Assembly: GCA_020848745.1 (NCBI GenBank)
Contig: JADLHM010000054.1
Span: 1-64,000, forward strand
Source of the DNA: Deltaproteobacteria bacterium
GTDB taxonomy: Bacteria; Desulfobacterota; Binatia; UTPRO1
Length of the DNA stretch: 64,000 nucleotides
Direction of reading: 5' to 3'
The position numbers and the translations under genes are program-made. Under the pieces are notes generated by a model. It searched no databases. It was not told the origin of the DNA and worked only from the letters and a program-made list of their open reading frames with translations. Shown here in pieces: positions 6,729-17,258 of this stretch (positions are counted from its first letter, which is position 1; each line of letters opens with the position of its first letter).

Positions 6729-7722
6729 CGCTCGGCCCTCCCACGACGATTTTGACGGTCTCGCGCTCGAGATCCATCACTACCAGTATCGGGTGAATCC
6801 GGTGTACCGGCGCTTCGCGGACCGCCTCGGCGCGGCCGCGCCAGGCGCCTGGCGGGAGATTCCCGCCGTCCCGGCGGAGGCGTTTCGCATGAGCGTGCTC
6901 GCCTGCGGGCCGGCGGAGCGCGTCTATCGCAGCAGCGGCACGACCGCCGGCCCCGGCCGACGCGCCGCACACCACGTGCCGGACGTCGACGTCTACCGCG
7001 CCTCCGCGCTCGCCGGGTTCGCGCGCGCGGTTCTGCCGTCCGGAACGCGCCGCCGCTTCGTCGTCGCGGCTCCCGAGCGCGCGAGCCATCCCGCGTCGTC
7101 CCTCGGCGAGATGGTGACCTGGCTTCGCCAGAGCTCGGACACGGACAGCGTGCCTTCGTGCCTCACCGCCGGCGGCGTCGACGTCGAGCGGCTCGCGCAC
7201 ACGCTCGATCGCGTCGGCACCGGCGGACCGATCGTGTTGATCGCGGTCACGTCGGCGCTGTTGCGGCTCGCCGACTGGGCCGAGGCGCGGCGGCGCCGCT
7301 TCACCCTGCCGGCCGGCAGCCTCGTCGTCGACACCGGCGGGTGCAAGGGGTACGCGCAGGATCTCGCGCGCGCCGACGTGCTCGCGCGCTACCGGCGCAT
7401 CCTCGACGTCGCGACCGAGCAGATCGTGAACGAGTACGGCATGACGGAGCTCGCCTCGCAGCTCTACGCTACGGGGGACGGCCCGCTGCGCGCGCCGCCC
7501 TGGCTGCGGGTCCTCGTCTGCGACCTGGCGAGCGGCCGTGAGGTCGCGCCCGGCGCGGTGGGATGCCTCCGCTTCTTCGACCTCGCGAACCTCGGCTCGG
7601 TCCTGGCAATCCAGACCGAGGACGTCGGACGCGTCCGCGACGGCGGGATCGAGCTGCTCGGCCGGGCGCCTGGAGCCGTCGCGCGCGGGTGCTCGCTCCT
7701 CGCCGACGAGGGAGCCGCGTGA
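6649..7722 (+). CDS. LuxE-like acyl-protein synthetase (ATP-dependent acyl activation)
   Basis: Adenylate-forming enzyme related to LuxE (long-chain-fatty-acid luciferin-component ligase), which activates a fatty acid with ATP and holds it as a thioester. Supported by the N-terminal DFDGLALEIHHYQYRVNPVYRRF, a phosphate-binding SSGTTAGPGR loop, NEYGMTELASQLY, and a C-terminal GRAPGAVARGCSLLADE in which the Cys lies 10 residues from the end, the position expected for the acylated Cys of LuxE. With GTG 6649 as start the length is 357 aa, close to LuxE (about 370). The start is uncertain because it overlaps an opposite gene. Its stop overlaps the next start by GTGA. Confidence 0.8.
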   Translation: MNPATIEPTPTTDPTNDALRARVLDFIARPSHDDFDGLALEIHHYQYRVNPVYRRFADRLGAAAPGAWREIPAVPAEAFRMSVLACGPAERVYRSSGTTAGPGRRAAHHVPDVDVYRASALAGFARAVLPSGTRRRFVVAAPERASHPASSLGEMVTWLRQSSDTDSVPSCLTAGGVDVERLAHTLDRVGTGGPIVLIAVTSALLRLADWAEARRRRFTLPAGSLVVDTGGCKGYAQDLARADVLARYRRILDVATEQIVNEYGMTELASQLYATGDGPLRAPPWLRVLVCDLASGREVAPGAVGCLRFFDLANLGSVLAIQTEDVGRVRDGGIELLGRAPGAVARGCSLLADEGAA

Positions 7723-9014
7723 TCGGCCTCGACGAGCGTTTGACGCCGACACGGACGCCGCTCGTTCCGGCGCGGGTGCGGGCGCTGGCGCGAACGCTGC
7801 GCGCCGGTGCGACGGGACTCCGTGCGCTGCCCCTGGAGGCGCGCATCGCCGCGATCGATCGGCTCGCGGCCGCGTGGCTCCCCGCCGACTCGCCGTGGCG
7901 CGCCCGCGCCCGCGCCGAGCTCGCCATGTCCACCGGACACCCGGCCCCCGTGATCGACGCCGCCCTCGATCATCTCTGGCACGCGCTCCGCGCGCCCGAG
8001 CTCGCGGCCGCCGTGAGGGGCGAGCTCGCCGACGCGGATCTCCGCCGGTTGCCGGACGTCGCCCTGCACGTTCTCGCGGGGAACGTGCCGGGCGTGGGCG
8101 TGTTCGGCATCGCGGCGGCGCTCCTCGCAGGCGTCCCGAGCCTCGTGAAGCCCGCTGCCCGCGAGCCTTTCCTGCCGGCCCTCCTCGTCGAGTCGATCGC
8201 GGCGCTCGCGCCCGAGCTGCGACCCGCCATTGCCGTCGCACCATGGCGCGGTGGAAGCGAAGCGCTCGATGCCGCGGCGTTCGGCGCCGTAGACCTCGTG
8301 CTCGCCTACGGTCGGGACGAGACGCTCTCCCGTATCGCCGCCCGCAAGCCGGCGCGTCTCCTCCGCCATGGCGACCGCACGAGCATCGCCCTCGTGGCCC
8401 GCGCCGCGCTCGGCCCGCGCACTGCGCGCGCGCTCGCGTACCAGACCGCGCTCTACGACCAGCAGGGGTGCCTCTCGCCGCGCGTCGTCTTCGTGGAGGA
8501 CGCCGACCGGCGCGACGTCGACCTCTTCTCGGCCCTGGTCGCGGCCGAGCTCGGCGTGCTCGAGCACGAGCTCCCGCGCATCCCCCCGGAGCTCGGCGCG
8601 CGCGCGAGCGTCTGGCGGTGGCTCGAGCGCGAGCGCTGGCGCGCGCAGGAAGGCGCGGACGTGTCGGTGCACGGAGGCCGCGACGGCGCGGGGAGCGTGG
8701 TCTGCGATCGGACGCCAGACTGGTCGACGGGTCCGAGCTTCCGACACCTCGTGCTGATACCCGTCGCGACGCTCGCCGGAGCCGCCGAGCCGCTGCGCCG
8801 TCTCGCGGGCACGATAGAGGCGGTCGGCTACGCGGGGCCGGTCGAGAGCCTCGCGGAGGCGGCCGCGGTGGCCGCGGCGGCCGGGGCCCATCGCTTCTGT
8901 CCGCTGGAGCGCCTCCAGGCGCCGCCGTTCGCGTGGCGCCAGAGCGGCCATCGCCGCCTCGCGAGCTTCCTCGCCCACGACGACGCGGTCGCGCCGGCGC
9001 TGCCCTTCGCGTGA
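7719..9014 (+). CDS. LuxC-like acyl-CoA/acyl-enzyme reductase
   Basis: A 431-aa aldehyde-dehydrogenase-fold reductase of the LuxC family (PF05893), which reduces an acyl thioester to an aldehyde with NADPH. Seen are LHVLAGNVPGVGVFGIAAALLAGV (cofactor region, about residues 117-138) and YDQQGCLSPRVVFVE with the predicted catalytic Cys251. GTG 7719 overlaps the previous stop as GTGA, and its own end overlaps the aminotransferase start the same way, so the three genes are translationally coupled. No luxA/luxB luciferase genes are nearby, so the aldehyde probably feeds the neighbouring aminotransferase. Confidence 0.85.
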   Translation: MIGLDERLTPTRTPLVPARVRALARTLRAGATGLRALPLEARIAAIDRLAAAWLPADSPWRARARAELAMSTGHPAPVIDAALDHLWHALRAPELAAAVRGELADADLRRLPDVALHVLAGNVPGVGVFGIAAALLAGVPSLVKPAAREPFLPALLVESIAALAPELRPAIAVAPWRGGSEALDAAAFGAVDLVLAYGRDETLSRIAARKPARLLRHGDRTSIALVARAALGPRTARALAYQTALYDQQGCLSPRVVFVEDADRRDVDLFSALVAAELGVLEHELPRIPPELGARASVWRWLERERWRAQEGADVSVHGGRDGAGSVVCDRTPDWSTGPSFRHLVLIPVATLAGAAEPLRRLAGTIEAVGYAGPVESLAEAAAVAAAAGAHRFCPLERLQAPPFAWRQSGHRRLASFLAHDDAVAPALPFA

Positions 9015-10282
9015 CCCGGCGCCCCGACCGACGCCGCAGGCGCCGCGGCGAGGCGCGCGACGCCACCGCCCTCGCTCGCGACTTCCGCCTGCACGTCGCC
9101 CAGACCTCGACCGCACCGCTCGGCATCGTCGTCACCGAGGCGCGCGGCGCGTGGCTCACGGACGGGGGCGGCCGGCGCTATCTCGACCTGCTCTCGGGCA
9201 TGGGGGTCGTGAACCTCGGCCACGGCAACCGCGCCGTGATCCGGGCGTCCCTCGCGCAGCTCCGCCGCCACCTCCACGTCATGGTGTACGGCGAGTACGT
9301 GCTGACAGCGCAAGTCGAGCTCGCGACCCGCCTCGCCGCGCTCGCCGGTCCGCCGTTCGAGAGCTGCTACTTCACGAACAGCGGCACGGAAGCCATCGAG
9401 GGCGCGCTCAAGACCGCCCGCAAGCACACGGGGCGCAGCGGCCTCGTGGGGTTCGCGCTCGGATTCCACGGCGACACCTTCGGCGCGCTCTCGATCGGCG
9501 GGAATCCGCTGTATCGCGACCCCTTCCTGCCGTTGCTTCCGAACGCGACGATCCTGCCGTGGCAGGACGCGCGGGCGCTGCGCGCCATCGATCGCCGCAC
9601 CGCCGCCGTCGTGATCGAGCCGGTCCAGGCCGAAGGCGGCGTGCGGGTCGCCGACCCGGCGTATCTCAGCCTCCTGCGCGCGCGGTGCGACGAGGTCGGC
9701 GCGCTCCTGGTGTTCGACGAGGTCGTGACGGGCATGGGCCGCACGGGCACCCTCTTCGCCTTCCAGGGATGCGGCGTCCGCCCCGATCTGCTCGTGCTCG
9801 CGAAGGCGCTCGGGGGCGGCCTGCCGCTCGGCGCGTTCCTCGGCACGCGGCGCGTCCTCGCAACGCTCACGAAACGGCCCGCCCTCGCTCACGTGACGAC
9901 CTTCGGGGGTCATCCGCTCTCGTGCGCAGCGGCGCTCGCGGCGCTGAACGAGACGGTCGCCCGCGACCTCCCGGGCCGCGCCGCCGCGAGCGGCCGCGTC
10001 TTCCTCCGCGGCCTCCAGGACCTCGCGGCCCGCCACGCCGTCATCCGCGCGGTCCGCGGCGCCGGTCTCCTGCTCGCCGTCGAGCTGGCGACGCCGATCG
10101 CGACCCGCCGCTTCGCCGCGGCCTGCCTCGCGCGCGGCCTCATCGTCAACTGGACGCTGCACCGCGACACCGTGATCCGACTCGCGCCGCCGCTCGTGAT
10201 CGGACGCGCCGAGATCGAGCTCGCGCTCGCCACGATGGAGGCGGCGCTCGGAGACCTGCGACGGACGAGCTTCCGCGCCTAG
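9011..10282 (+). CDS. Class III PLP aminotransferase
   Basis: A 423-aa fold-type I aminotransferase of the ornithine/GABA/putrescine class. It shows FTNSGTEAIEGALKTAR (PLP phosphate site), the VFDEVVTGMGRTG segment with the pyridine-N-binding Asp236, and LVLAKALGGGLPLGAF with the PLP lysine K265. The first 20 residues are Arg-rich and may be an extension; GTG 9011 is chosen from the GTGA overlap with the reductase gene. In this context the plausible reaction is amination of the aldehyde made by the LuxC-like enzyme; an amino-acid substrate is the alternative. Confidence 0.87.
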   Translation: MTRRPDRRRRRRGEARDATALARDFRLHVAQTSTAPLGIVVTEARGAWLTDGGGRRYLDLLSGMGVVNLGHGNRAVIRASLAQLRRHLHVMVYGEYVLTAQVELATRLAALAGPPFESCYFTNSGTEAIEGALKTARKHTGRSGLVGFALGFHGDTFGALSIGGNPLYRDPFLPLLPNATILPWQDARALRAIDRRTAAVVIEPVQAEGGVRVADPAYLSLLRARCDEVGALLVFDEVVTGMGRTGTLFAFQGCGVRPDLLVLAKALGGGLPLGAFLGTRRVLATLTKRPALAHVTTFGGHPLSCAAALAALNETVARDLPGRAAASGRVFLRGLQDLAARHAVIRAVRGAGLLLAVELATPIATRRFAAACLARGLIVNWTLHRDTVIRLAPPLVIGRAEIELALATMEAALGDLRRTSFRA

Positions 10283-10297
10283 GGAAGCGCTGGTTCT

Positions 10298-11422
<1,125 letters not shown>

Positions 11423-11426
<4 letters not shown>

Positions 11427-13024
11427 GTTTCCTCCATCGCGACGTCCGCGCGTCCGCCCCTGCCGACGACCGCGACGAGCACGAGCAGCGCGAGGCACCC
11501 GTACACGAACACGTCACCGAAGCGGGTATAGAACGTATGGATCCCGACCCAGCTGATGGTGTCGACGCGCCACGCCGACTCGAAGAGCCCGGTGCGCCAG
11601 CGGATCGTCCCGTCGCTGTCGACCATAGCAGAGAAGCCGGTGTTCGCCACGCGCACGAGCGGCACCCGGTTCTCGATCGTCCTGAGGGTCGCCATCGCCA
11701 GGTGCTGGTACGGAGCGGACGTGCGGCCGAACCAGGCGTCGTTCGTGATGTTGACGAGAAAGTCGGCGCCGCCGTCCACGAAGCGGCGCGTGAGGTCGGG
11801 GAAGATGCCCTCGTAGCAGATGAGCGTCCCGAAATTGCCCCGCGTCGTCCGGAAGACGACCGGCGTGTCGCCGGCCCGGAAGTCGCCGACGCCCTCCACG
11901 ACCTTGTCGACGAAGAAGAAGAGCGACTTCAGGGGCACGTACTCGCCGAAGGGCACCAGCTCCATCTTGTCGTAGAACTGGTCGGCGGTGCCGTCGGGTC
12001 CGACGAGATACACGCGATTGTGCATCCGGAGAACGGCGTGGTCGTAGCTGAACGCCGGGCTCCCGACGACCAGCCACACGCGCAGCCGGCGCGCGAGGTC
12101 GAGGATACGGTCGCGGAGGTCGCTCTCCTGCTGGAAGAAGAACGGCGCCGCGGTCTCCGGCCAGACGACGAGCTCGGCGCCCCCGGCGACCGCCTCCCGC
12201 GTGAGCGCCTCGTACCGGGCGATGGTGGCTTCCTGATAGGCCGGATCCCACTTCACGTCCTGGGGAACGTTACCCTGGATGAAGCCGACACGAAGCGTCC
12301 CCTTGGCCGGCCGCGCGGCGAGGTCGTGCACGCGCCAGTAGCCCCAGCCGACGAGCATCGCCAGCAGCGACGCGAGCGCCAGCATCGCGCGCGTGCTCGG
12401 CGCCTCGCCCGCGAGCCAACGACGGACCGCCGTGTAGACGACGACGTTGACCAGCACGACCAGCGCCGAGAGTCCATAGACGCCCGTCACCTCCACGAAC
12501 TGTACGAGATAGGTCGCGCGGTATTGCGAGTAGCCGAGGCTCACCCATGGAAAACCCCCGAGCACGTAGGTGCGGATCCATTCGACGACGACCCAGGCCG
12601 GCGGGGCCACGAGCGCGAGCTCGACGCCGGCGCGCCGCGCCCACTCGCAGGCCGCGGCGACGATCCCGAAGCCGAGCGCCAGGAACGCGCAGAGAAGCAG
12701 GAGCGGTCCCACGCTCACGAGCGGCGACAGGTTCGTATAGGTGCCGATCGTGAACACGAGCCAATAGAGCGTCGCGAGGTAGAACACGACGCCCGCAAGC
12801 CATCCCGCGCGGAACGCCGCGCCGGTGCCGCGCCCGAGCGCCGCGAGGAGGAGCGGAACGAGAGCGATCCAGGCGACGGGACCCCAATCGACGATCGGAA
12901 ACGCGAGCGCGAGCGCGGCGCCGCTCATGGCGGCGAGCGCGAGCGCCCGCCGTCCCTCGAAGACCGGAGCCCCGGGTACGATCGCCTCCCGGCCGACGGG
13001 CGCCGGCCCGCCGTTCCCGGTCAC
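11423..13024 (-). CDS. lnt: Apolipoprotein N-acyltransferase
   Basis: Integral inner-membrane enzyme that adds the third acyl chain to lipoproteins. The 533-aa protein has several N-terminal transmembrane helices (residues about 25-230) and a periplasmic nitrilase-type domain: the Glu of VVWPETAAPFF, the Lys-region DKMELVPFGEYVPL and the nucleophile Cys of LICYEGIFPDL. A final helix near the C-terminus (VFVYGCLALLVLVAVV) completes the topology. GTG start overlaps the ybeY stop (GTGA) and its stop overlaps prfB (ATGA), so it is in the middle of a tightly coupled operon. The lipoproteins elsewhere in the window are potential substrates. Confidence 0.95.
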
Positions 13025-13545
13025 GCGCGCCTCGCGCGCGCCGCGCGCGCCCGCGGACGCGGCCCGCGGGACACGGTCGCATGCCCGCCGGCCGCCCGCA
13101 CGGGCGGCGTCATGGGGCCGATCGCTGCTCGCACCCCCCGCGCCTTGCGCGCCATGCGGCGCTCCTCGGCCTGCGAGATCTCGTGGTCGTACCCGAGGAG
13201 ATGCAGGATGCCGTGGATCAGGAGCTCGTCGAGCACCGCCGCGAGCGGACGTCGACGCTCGCGCGCCGCCGACACCGCGGTATCGAACGAGATCACCACG
13301 TCACCGAGGCTCGCCGTGTCCGGCGGCACCGGAGGCTCGTGGAGCGGGAACGCGAGCACGTCGGTCGGCCGGTCCTTGCGGCGATAGTCGCGGTTCAGCG
13401 CGCGCATCTCCGCATCGGTCACGAGCGACACGCTGAGTTCGCTGCGGCGGATGGCGAGCACGCCCAGCACCTGCCGGGCCCGGGTGGCGAGATATCGGCT
13501 CCAGACGGCGCCGGTGGGCGCGCGGCAGGCGAAGGCGACGGGCAT
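13021..13545 (-). CDS. ybeY: rRNA maturation RNase YbeY
   Basis: Single-strand-specific metallo-endoribonuclease in 16S rRNA 3' maturation and ribosome quality control. The zinc site H111-GIL-H115-LLGYD-H121 (HxxxHxxxxxH) is intact, preceded by the family segments NRDYRRKDRPTDVLAFP and LGDVVIS. At 174 aa it is longer than typical (about 155); the extra C-terminal 40 or so residues are an Arg/Ala-rich tail with no clear fold. Located between phoH and lnt, the standard order. Confidence 0.95.
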   Translation of the reverse strand: MPVAFACRAPTGAVWSRYLATRARQVLGVLAIRRSELSVSLVTDAEMRALNRDYRRKDRPTDVLAFPLHEPPVPPDTASLGDVVISFDTAVSAARERRRPLAAVLDELLIHGILHLLGYDHEISQAEERRMARKARGVRAAIGPMTPPVRAAGGHATVSRGPRPRARAARARRA

Positions 13546-13563
13546 GCGGGCGGCGCGGAACGG

Positions 13564-14637
13564 TCAGGATTCGTTCCGGGCCGACGCGTCCTCGGCGCGC
13601 TCGTAGGCGGTGATGATGTCCTGCACCAGCCGATGGCGGACGACGTCGCGCTCGCTGAAGCGCACGAACTTGATGCCGTCGATGTCCTTGAGGACGTGCT
13701 GCGCCTCCTTCAGGCCGGAAATCTTGCCGGCGGGAAGATCGGTCTGGGTGACGTCGCCCGTGACGATCGCCTTCGACCCGTAGCCCAGCCGGGTGAGGAA
13801 CATCTTCATCTGCTCCGGCGTCGTGTTCTGCGCCTCGTCGAGGATGACGAACGAGTCGTTCAGCGTGCGGCCGCGCATGAAGGCCAGTGGCGCGACCTCG
13901 ATCGTGCCGCGCTCCAGCATCTTCCGGGCGCGGTCGAAGTCGACCATGTCGTGGAGCGCGTCGTACAGGGGACGCAGATACGGATTCACCTTCTCCGCGA
14001 GGTCGCCGGGTAGGAACCCGAGCTTCTCGCCGGCCTCGACCGCCGGCCGCGTGAGCACGATGCGGGTGAACTCCTGCTTGAGCACGGCGGCCACGCCCAT
14101 GGCCATCGCGAGGTAGGTCTTGCCCGTACCGGCGGGTCCGATCGCGAACACGATGTCGTGCGTACGGATCGAGTCGATGTAGGACTTCTGCATCACGCTC
14201 TTCGGCGTGATCACGCGCTTCTGCGCCGCGATGTAGACGGTGTCGAGGAAGATGTCCCGGACGTTCGCGGTGTGGTCGCTCGCGAGGATGCGGAGCGCGT
14301 AGTCGACGTCGCTCGCGTACACGGGGAAGCCGCGCTCGAGCACGCCGTAGAGCTGCGTCATCACCCGGCCCGCGAGCTCGCGGTCGACCGGATTGCCGCT
14401 GATCGAGACCGCCTTGCCGGCGACGCCGATCCGGACGCCCAGCGATTTCTCGATCGCCTTCACGTGCTCGTCGTGGCGGCCGAGGAGCTCGTGGAAGAGC
14501 CGGTGATCCTGGAACTCGAGCTGCACGACGTCCGGTCCGGCCGCGAGCGCGCCGCGCCGCTCGGCTCGCACGCCGACGGACGGGCCGTCCGCCGAGGACG
14601 CGGCCCCGGCGCGTCCGGACGGCGGCGGCGGCTTCAT
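13564..14637 (-). CDS. PhoH-like ATPase
   Basis: P-loop ATPase of the PhoH/PhoL family, almost always next to ybeY and thought to act in RNA metabolism. The 357-aa protein has an N-terminal KH-like region, Walker A GPAGTGKT (167-174) and Walker B FVILDEAQNTTPEQMKMFLTR with the family's DEAQN signature, then SKAIVTGDVTQTDLP. The first 35 residues are a Pro/Ala/Arg-rich extension. Its ATG overlaps the alaS stop as ATGA. Confidence 0.93.
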   Translation of the reverse strand: MKPPPPSGRAGAASSADGPSVGVRAERRGALAAGPDVVQLEFQDHRLFHELLGRHDEHVKAIEKSLGVRIGVAGKAVSISGNPVDRELAGRVMTQLYGVLERGFPVYASDVDYALRILASDHTANVRDIFLDTVYIAAQKRVITPKSVMQKSYIDSIRTHDIVFAIGPAGTGKTYLAMAMGVAAVLKQEFTRIVLTRPAVEAGEKLGFLPGDLAEKVNPYLRPLYDALHDMVDFDRARKMLERGTIEVAPLAFMRGRTLNDSFVILDEAQNTTPEQMKMFLTRLGYGSKAIVTGDVTQTDLPAGKISGLKEAQHVLKDIDGIKFVRFSERDVVRHRLVQDIITAYERAEDASARNES

Positions 14638-17252
14638 GCAACCAGCTCGGGGATCATCGCGAGCGCTTCGTCGAGGCGCGCCGCGTCCTTGCCTCCGGCC
14701 TGCGCGAAGTCGGGCCGGCCGCCGCCATTCCCGCCGACGAGCGGCGCGATGCGCTTGATGAGGTCGCCGGCGTGGAACCGCTTGGTGAGATCCTTGCTCA
14801 CGGCCGCGACGAGACTCACCTTGCCGTCGTGGAAGGCGCCGAGCGCGACGACGCCGCTCCCGAGCTTCTCCTTCAGGCGGTCGGCGAGCTCACGGAGCGC
14901 CTTGTCGTCGAGGCCGTCGACGCGGGCGGCGAGCACCCTCACCCCGTTCCGCTCGACCGCGTGCGAGAGCAGGTCCCCGCTCTGCACCTTCGCCTGCTCG
15001 CGCTGCATCGTCTCGATGCGCCGCTCGAGCTCGCGGCCCTGCGCGACGAGACGCTCGAGACGCTCGACCGCCTCCTCCTCCGACGCCTTCAACGCCGCGC
15101 CGATCTGCCGCAAGCGCTGCTCGCGCTCCTGCACCCAGTCGAGCGCGCCGCCGCCGGTCATGGCCTCGAGGCGCCGCACCCCGGCGGCCACGCCGCCCTC
15201 GGTGCGGAACTTGAAGAGCCCGATGTCGCCGGTGCGCTGCACGTGGGTGCCGCCGCAGAGCTCCGTCGAGAAGGCCCCCATCTGCAGCACCCGGACGCGA
15301 TCGCCGTACTTGTCGCCGAAGAAAGCGAGCGCGCCGCGCTTCATCGCATCGTCGTAGGACATCTCCGCGCTCAGGCATTCGACGTTGGCGCGAATGCGGG
15401 CGTTGATCTCGTCCTCCATCGCGCCGAGCTCCTCGCCCGAGATGGGGCCGGTGTGGCTGAAGTCGAACCGCAGCCGCTCGGGCGCGACGAGCGAGCCCGC
15501 CTGGCGGACGTGCGTTCCGAGACGCTCCCGCAGGACGCCGTGCATGAGGTGGGTCGCCGAGTGGTTCAAGCGGATCCGCTCGCGGCGCGCAGCATCGACC
15601 TCGAGCCGCACGTGATCGCCGGGCGCGATGCTGCCCTCGAGCACGCGGACGCGGTGGACGACGAGATCGGGCCCCGGACGGAGCGCGTCGAGCACCTCGA
15701 GCCTGTCGCCGCGCGCGGTCACGATCCGGCCGACGTCTCCGACCTGACCGCCGGACTCGCCGTAAAACGGGGTCTCCTCGGTGACGAGCTCGCCCGTCTC
15801 GCCCGCGCGCAGGCCGCCCGGACGTTCGCCCTCGGCGGTCGCGACCGCGGTCACCGTCGACTCCCACTCGTAGATCCGGTCGCCGACGAAGCGGGAGCGA
15901 CGGTCGCCGCTCGCCGCGCTCTGCGCCACGAATTTCTTGTGCTCGCGGCCGCGGGCACGCTGCTCCTCCATCGCGCGCCGGAATCCGGCGCCGTCCACGG
16001 TGTGGCCGCGACCGCGTACGATGTCCTCGGTCAGATCGAGCGGAAACCCGTAGGTGTCGTAGAGCTTGAAGGCCACGCCGCCGGACAGCACCCCGTCTTT
16101 CGCCGGCAGATGCGCGATCTCGCTCTCGAGGAGCCCGAGCCCCTTGTCGAGCGTCTCGGCGAAGCGGCTTTCCTCGGTCTTGACGACCTCCGCGATGAAG
16201 GCCTGCCGCTCGCGGAGCTCCGGATACGCGTCGCCGAGGATGCCGGCCACGGCGTCGACCAGGCGGGTCAGGAACGGGTCGTCGAGGCCGAGCATCTTGC
16301 CGTGGCGGGCCGCGCGGCGGAGCACGCGGCGGAGCACGTAGCCCCGGCCCTCGTTCGACGGCAGCACGTGGTCGGCGACCATGATGCTGACGGCGCGGGC
16401 ATGGTCGGCGATGACCCGGAACGAGACGTCGGCCTCGGGGTCGGCGCCGTAGCGACGGTGCGCCAGGGTCTCGGTGGCGTCGATAATGCCGCGGAAGAGA
16501 TCGGTGTCGTAGTTGCTGAAGACGTTCTGCAGGACCGCGGTGACGCGCTCGAGGCCCATGCCGGTGTCGACGTGCTTCGACGGCAGCTCGCGCAGGCTCT
16601 GGTCGGCCTCGCGGTTGTACTGGATGAAGACCAGGTTCCAGAGCTCGATGTAGCGCGCGCAATCGCCGTTCACGCGGCAGGCGTGCGGCACGCCCTGATG
16701 GTCACAGGCCGCGGGACCACGATCCAGATGGATCTCCGAGCACGGACCGCACGGGCCGGTCTCGCCCATCTCCCAGAAGTTCTCGCGCTCGAAGCGGAGC
16801 ACGCGATCAGCCGGCAGCGGAGTGATCTTCCTCCAGAGCTTCTCGGCTTCGTCGTCGGTCGTGTAGACCGTCGCCCAGATCTTGTCCTGGGGAAGCTTCC
16901 ACTCCTTCACCAGGAGATCCCAGGCCCACGCGATCGACTCGGCCTTGTAGTAGTCGCCGAACGACCAGTTCCCGAGCATCTCGAAGAGCGTGTGGTGGTA
17001 GGTGTCGCGACCGACCTGCTCGAGGTCGTTGTGCTTGCCCGAGAGCCGCAGGCACTTCTGCGCGTCGGCGACCCGTGGATGCGTGGGAGCCGCCTGTCCG
17101 AGGAAGATCTGCTTGAACTGGACCATCCCGGCGTTGGTGAACAGCAGGGACGGATCCCCCTCGGGAACGATCGGAGCGCTTCGTACCACCCGGTGATCAC
17201 GGGCCGCGAAGAAGTCCAGGAAGCCCGCTCGAATCTCTCTACCAGTCGGCAC
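14634..17252 (-). CDS. alaS: Alanine-tRNA ligase
   Basis: Charges tRNA-Ala. Full length at 872 aa, from GTG 17252 (N-terminus EIRAGFLDFFAARDHRVV, as in the family). Class II motifs appear in the N-terminal third (SLLFTNAGMVQFK; GNWSFGDYYK; NFWEMGETGPCGPCSEIH; DTGMGLERV), followed by the editing domain with zinc-site HSATHLMHGVLR and the later ELCGGTHV, then the C-Ala domain ending in GGNGGGRPDFAQAGG. It starts 6 bp after the recX stop and overlaps phoH at its end. Confidence 0.97.
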   Translation of the reverse strand: MPTGREIRAGFLDFFAARDHRVVRSAPIVPEGDPSLLFTNAGMVQFKQIFLGQAAPTHPRVADAQKCLRLSGKHNDLEQVGRDTYHHTLFEMLGNWSFGDYYKAESIAWAWDLLVKEWKLPQDKIWATVYTTDDEAEKLWRKITPLPADRVLRFERENFWEMGETGPCGPCSEIHLDRGPAACDHQGVPHACRVNGDCARYIELWNLVFIQYNREADQSLRELPSKHVDTGMGLERVTAVLQNVFSNYDTDLFRGIIDATETLAHRRYGADPEADVSFRVIADHARAVSIMVADHVLPSNEGRGYVLRRVLRRAARHGKMLGLDDPFLTRLVDAVAGILGDAYPELRERQAFIAEVVKTEESRFAETLDKGLGLLESEIAHLPAKDGVLSGGVAFKLYDTYGFPLDLTEDIVRGRGHTVDGAGFRRAMEEQRARGREHKKFVAQSAASGDRRSRFVGDRIYEWESTVTAVATAEGERPGGLRAGETGELVTEETPFYGESGGQVGDVGRIVTARGDRLEVLDALRPGPDLVVHRVRVLEGSIAPGDHVRLEVDAARRERIRLNHSATHLMHGVLRERLGTHVRQAGSLVAPERLRFDFSHTGPISGEELGAMEDEINARIRANVECLSAEMSYDDAMKRGALAFFGDKYGDRVRVLQMGAFSTELCGGTHVQRTGDIGLFKFRTEGGVAAGVRRLEAMTGGGALDWVQEREQRLRQIGAALKASEEEAVERLERLVAQGRELERRIETMQREQAKVQSGDLLSHAVERNGVRVLAARVDGLDDKALRELADRLKEKLGSGVVALGAFHDGKVSLVAAVSKDLTKRFHAGDLIKRIAPLVGGNGGGRPDFAQAGGKDAARLDEALAMIPELVA

Positions 17253-17258
17253 TTGGCG

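Noticed and set aside
7719-9014. Bioluminescence (lux) operon
   Set aside because: No luxA, luxB or luxD; the third gene is an aminotransferase.
6589-9159. 856-codon minus-strand frame opposite the LuxE/LuxC-like genes
   Set aside because: Arg/Pro low-complexity translation; the plus strand holds recognisable enzyme motifs.
13021-13150. Frameshift suspected in ybeY because of its Arg/Ala-rich C-terminal tail
   Set aside because: The GTGA overlap with lnt and the intact zinc motif argue that the tail is real, and similar tails occur in high-GC genomes.
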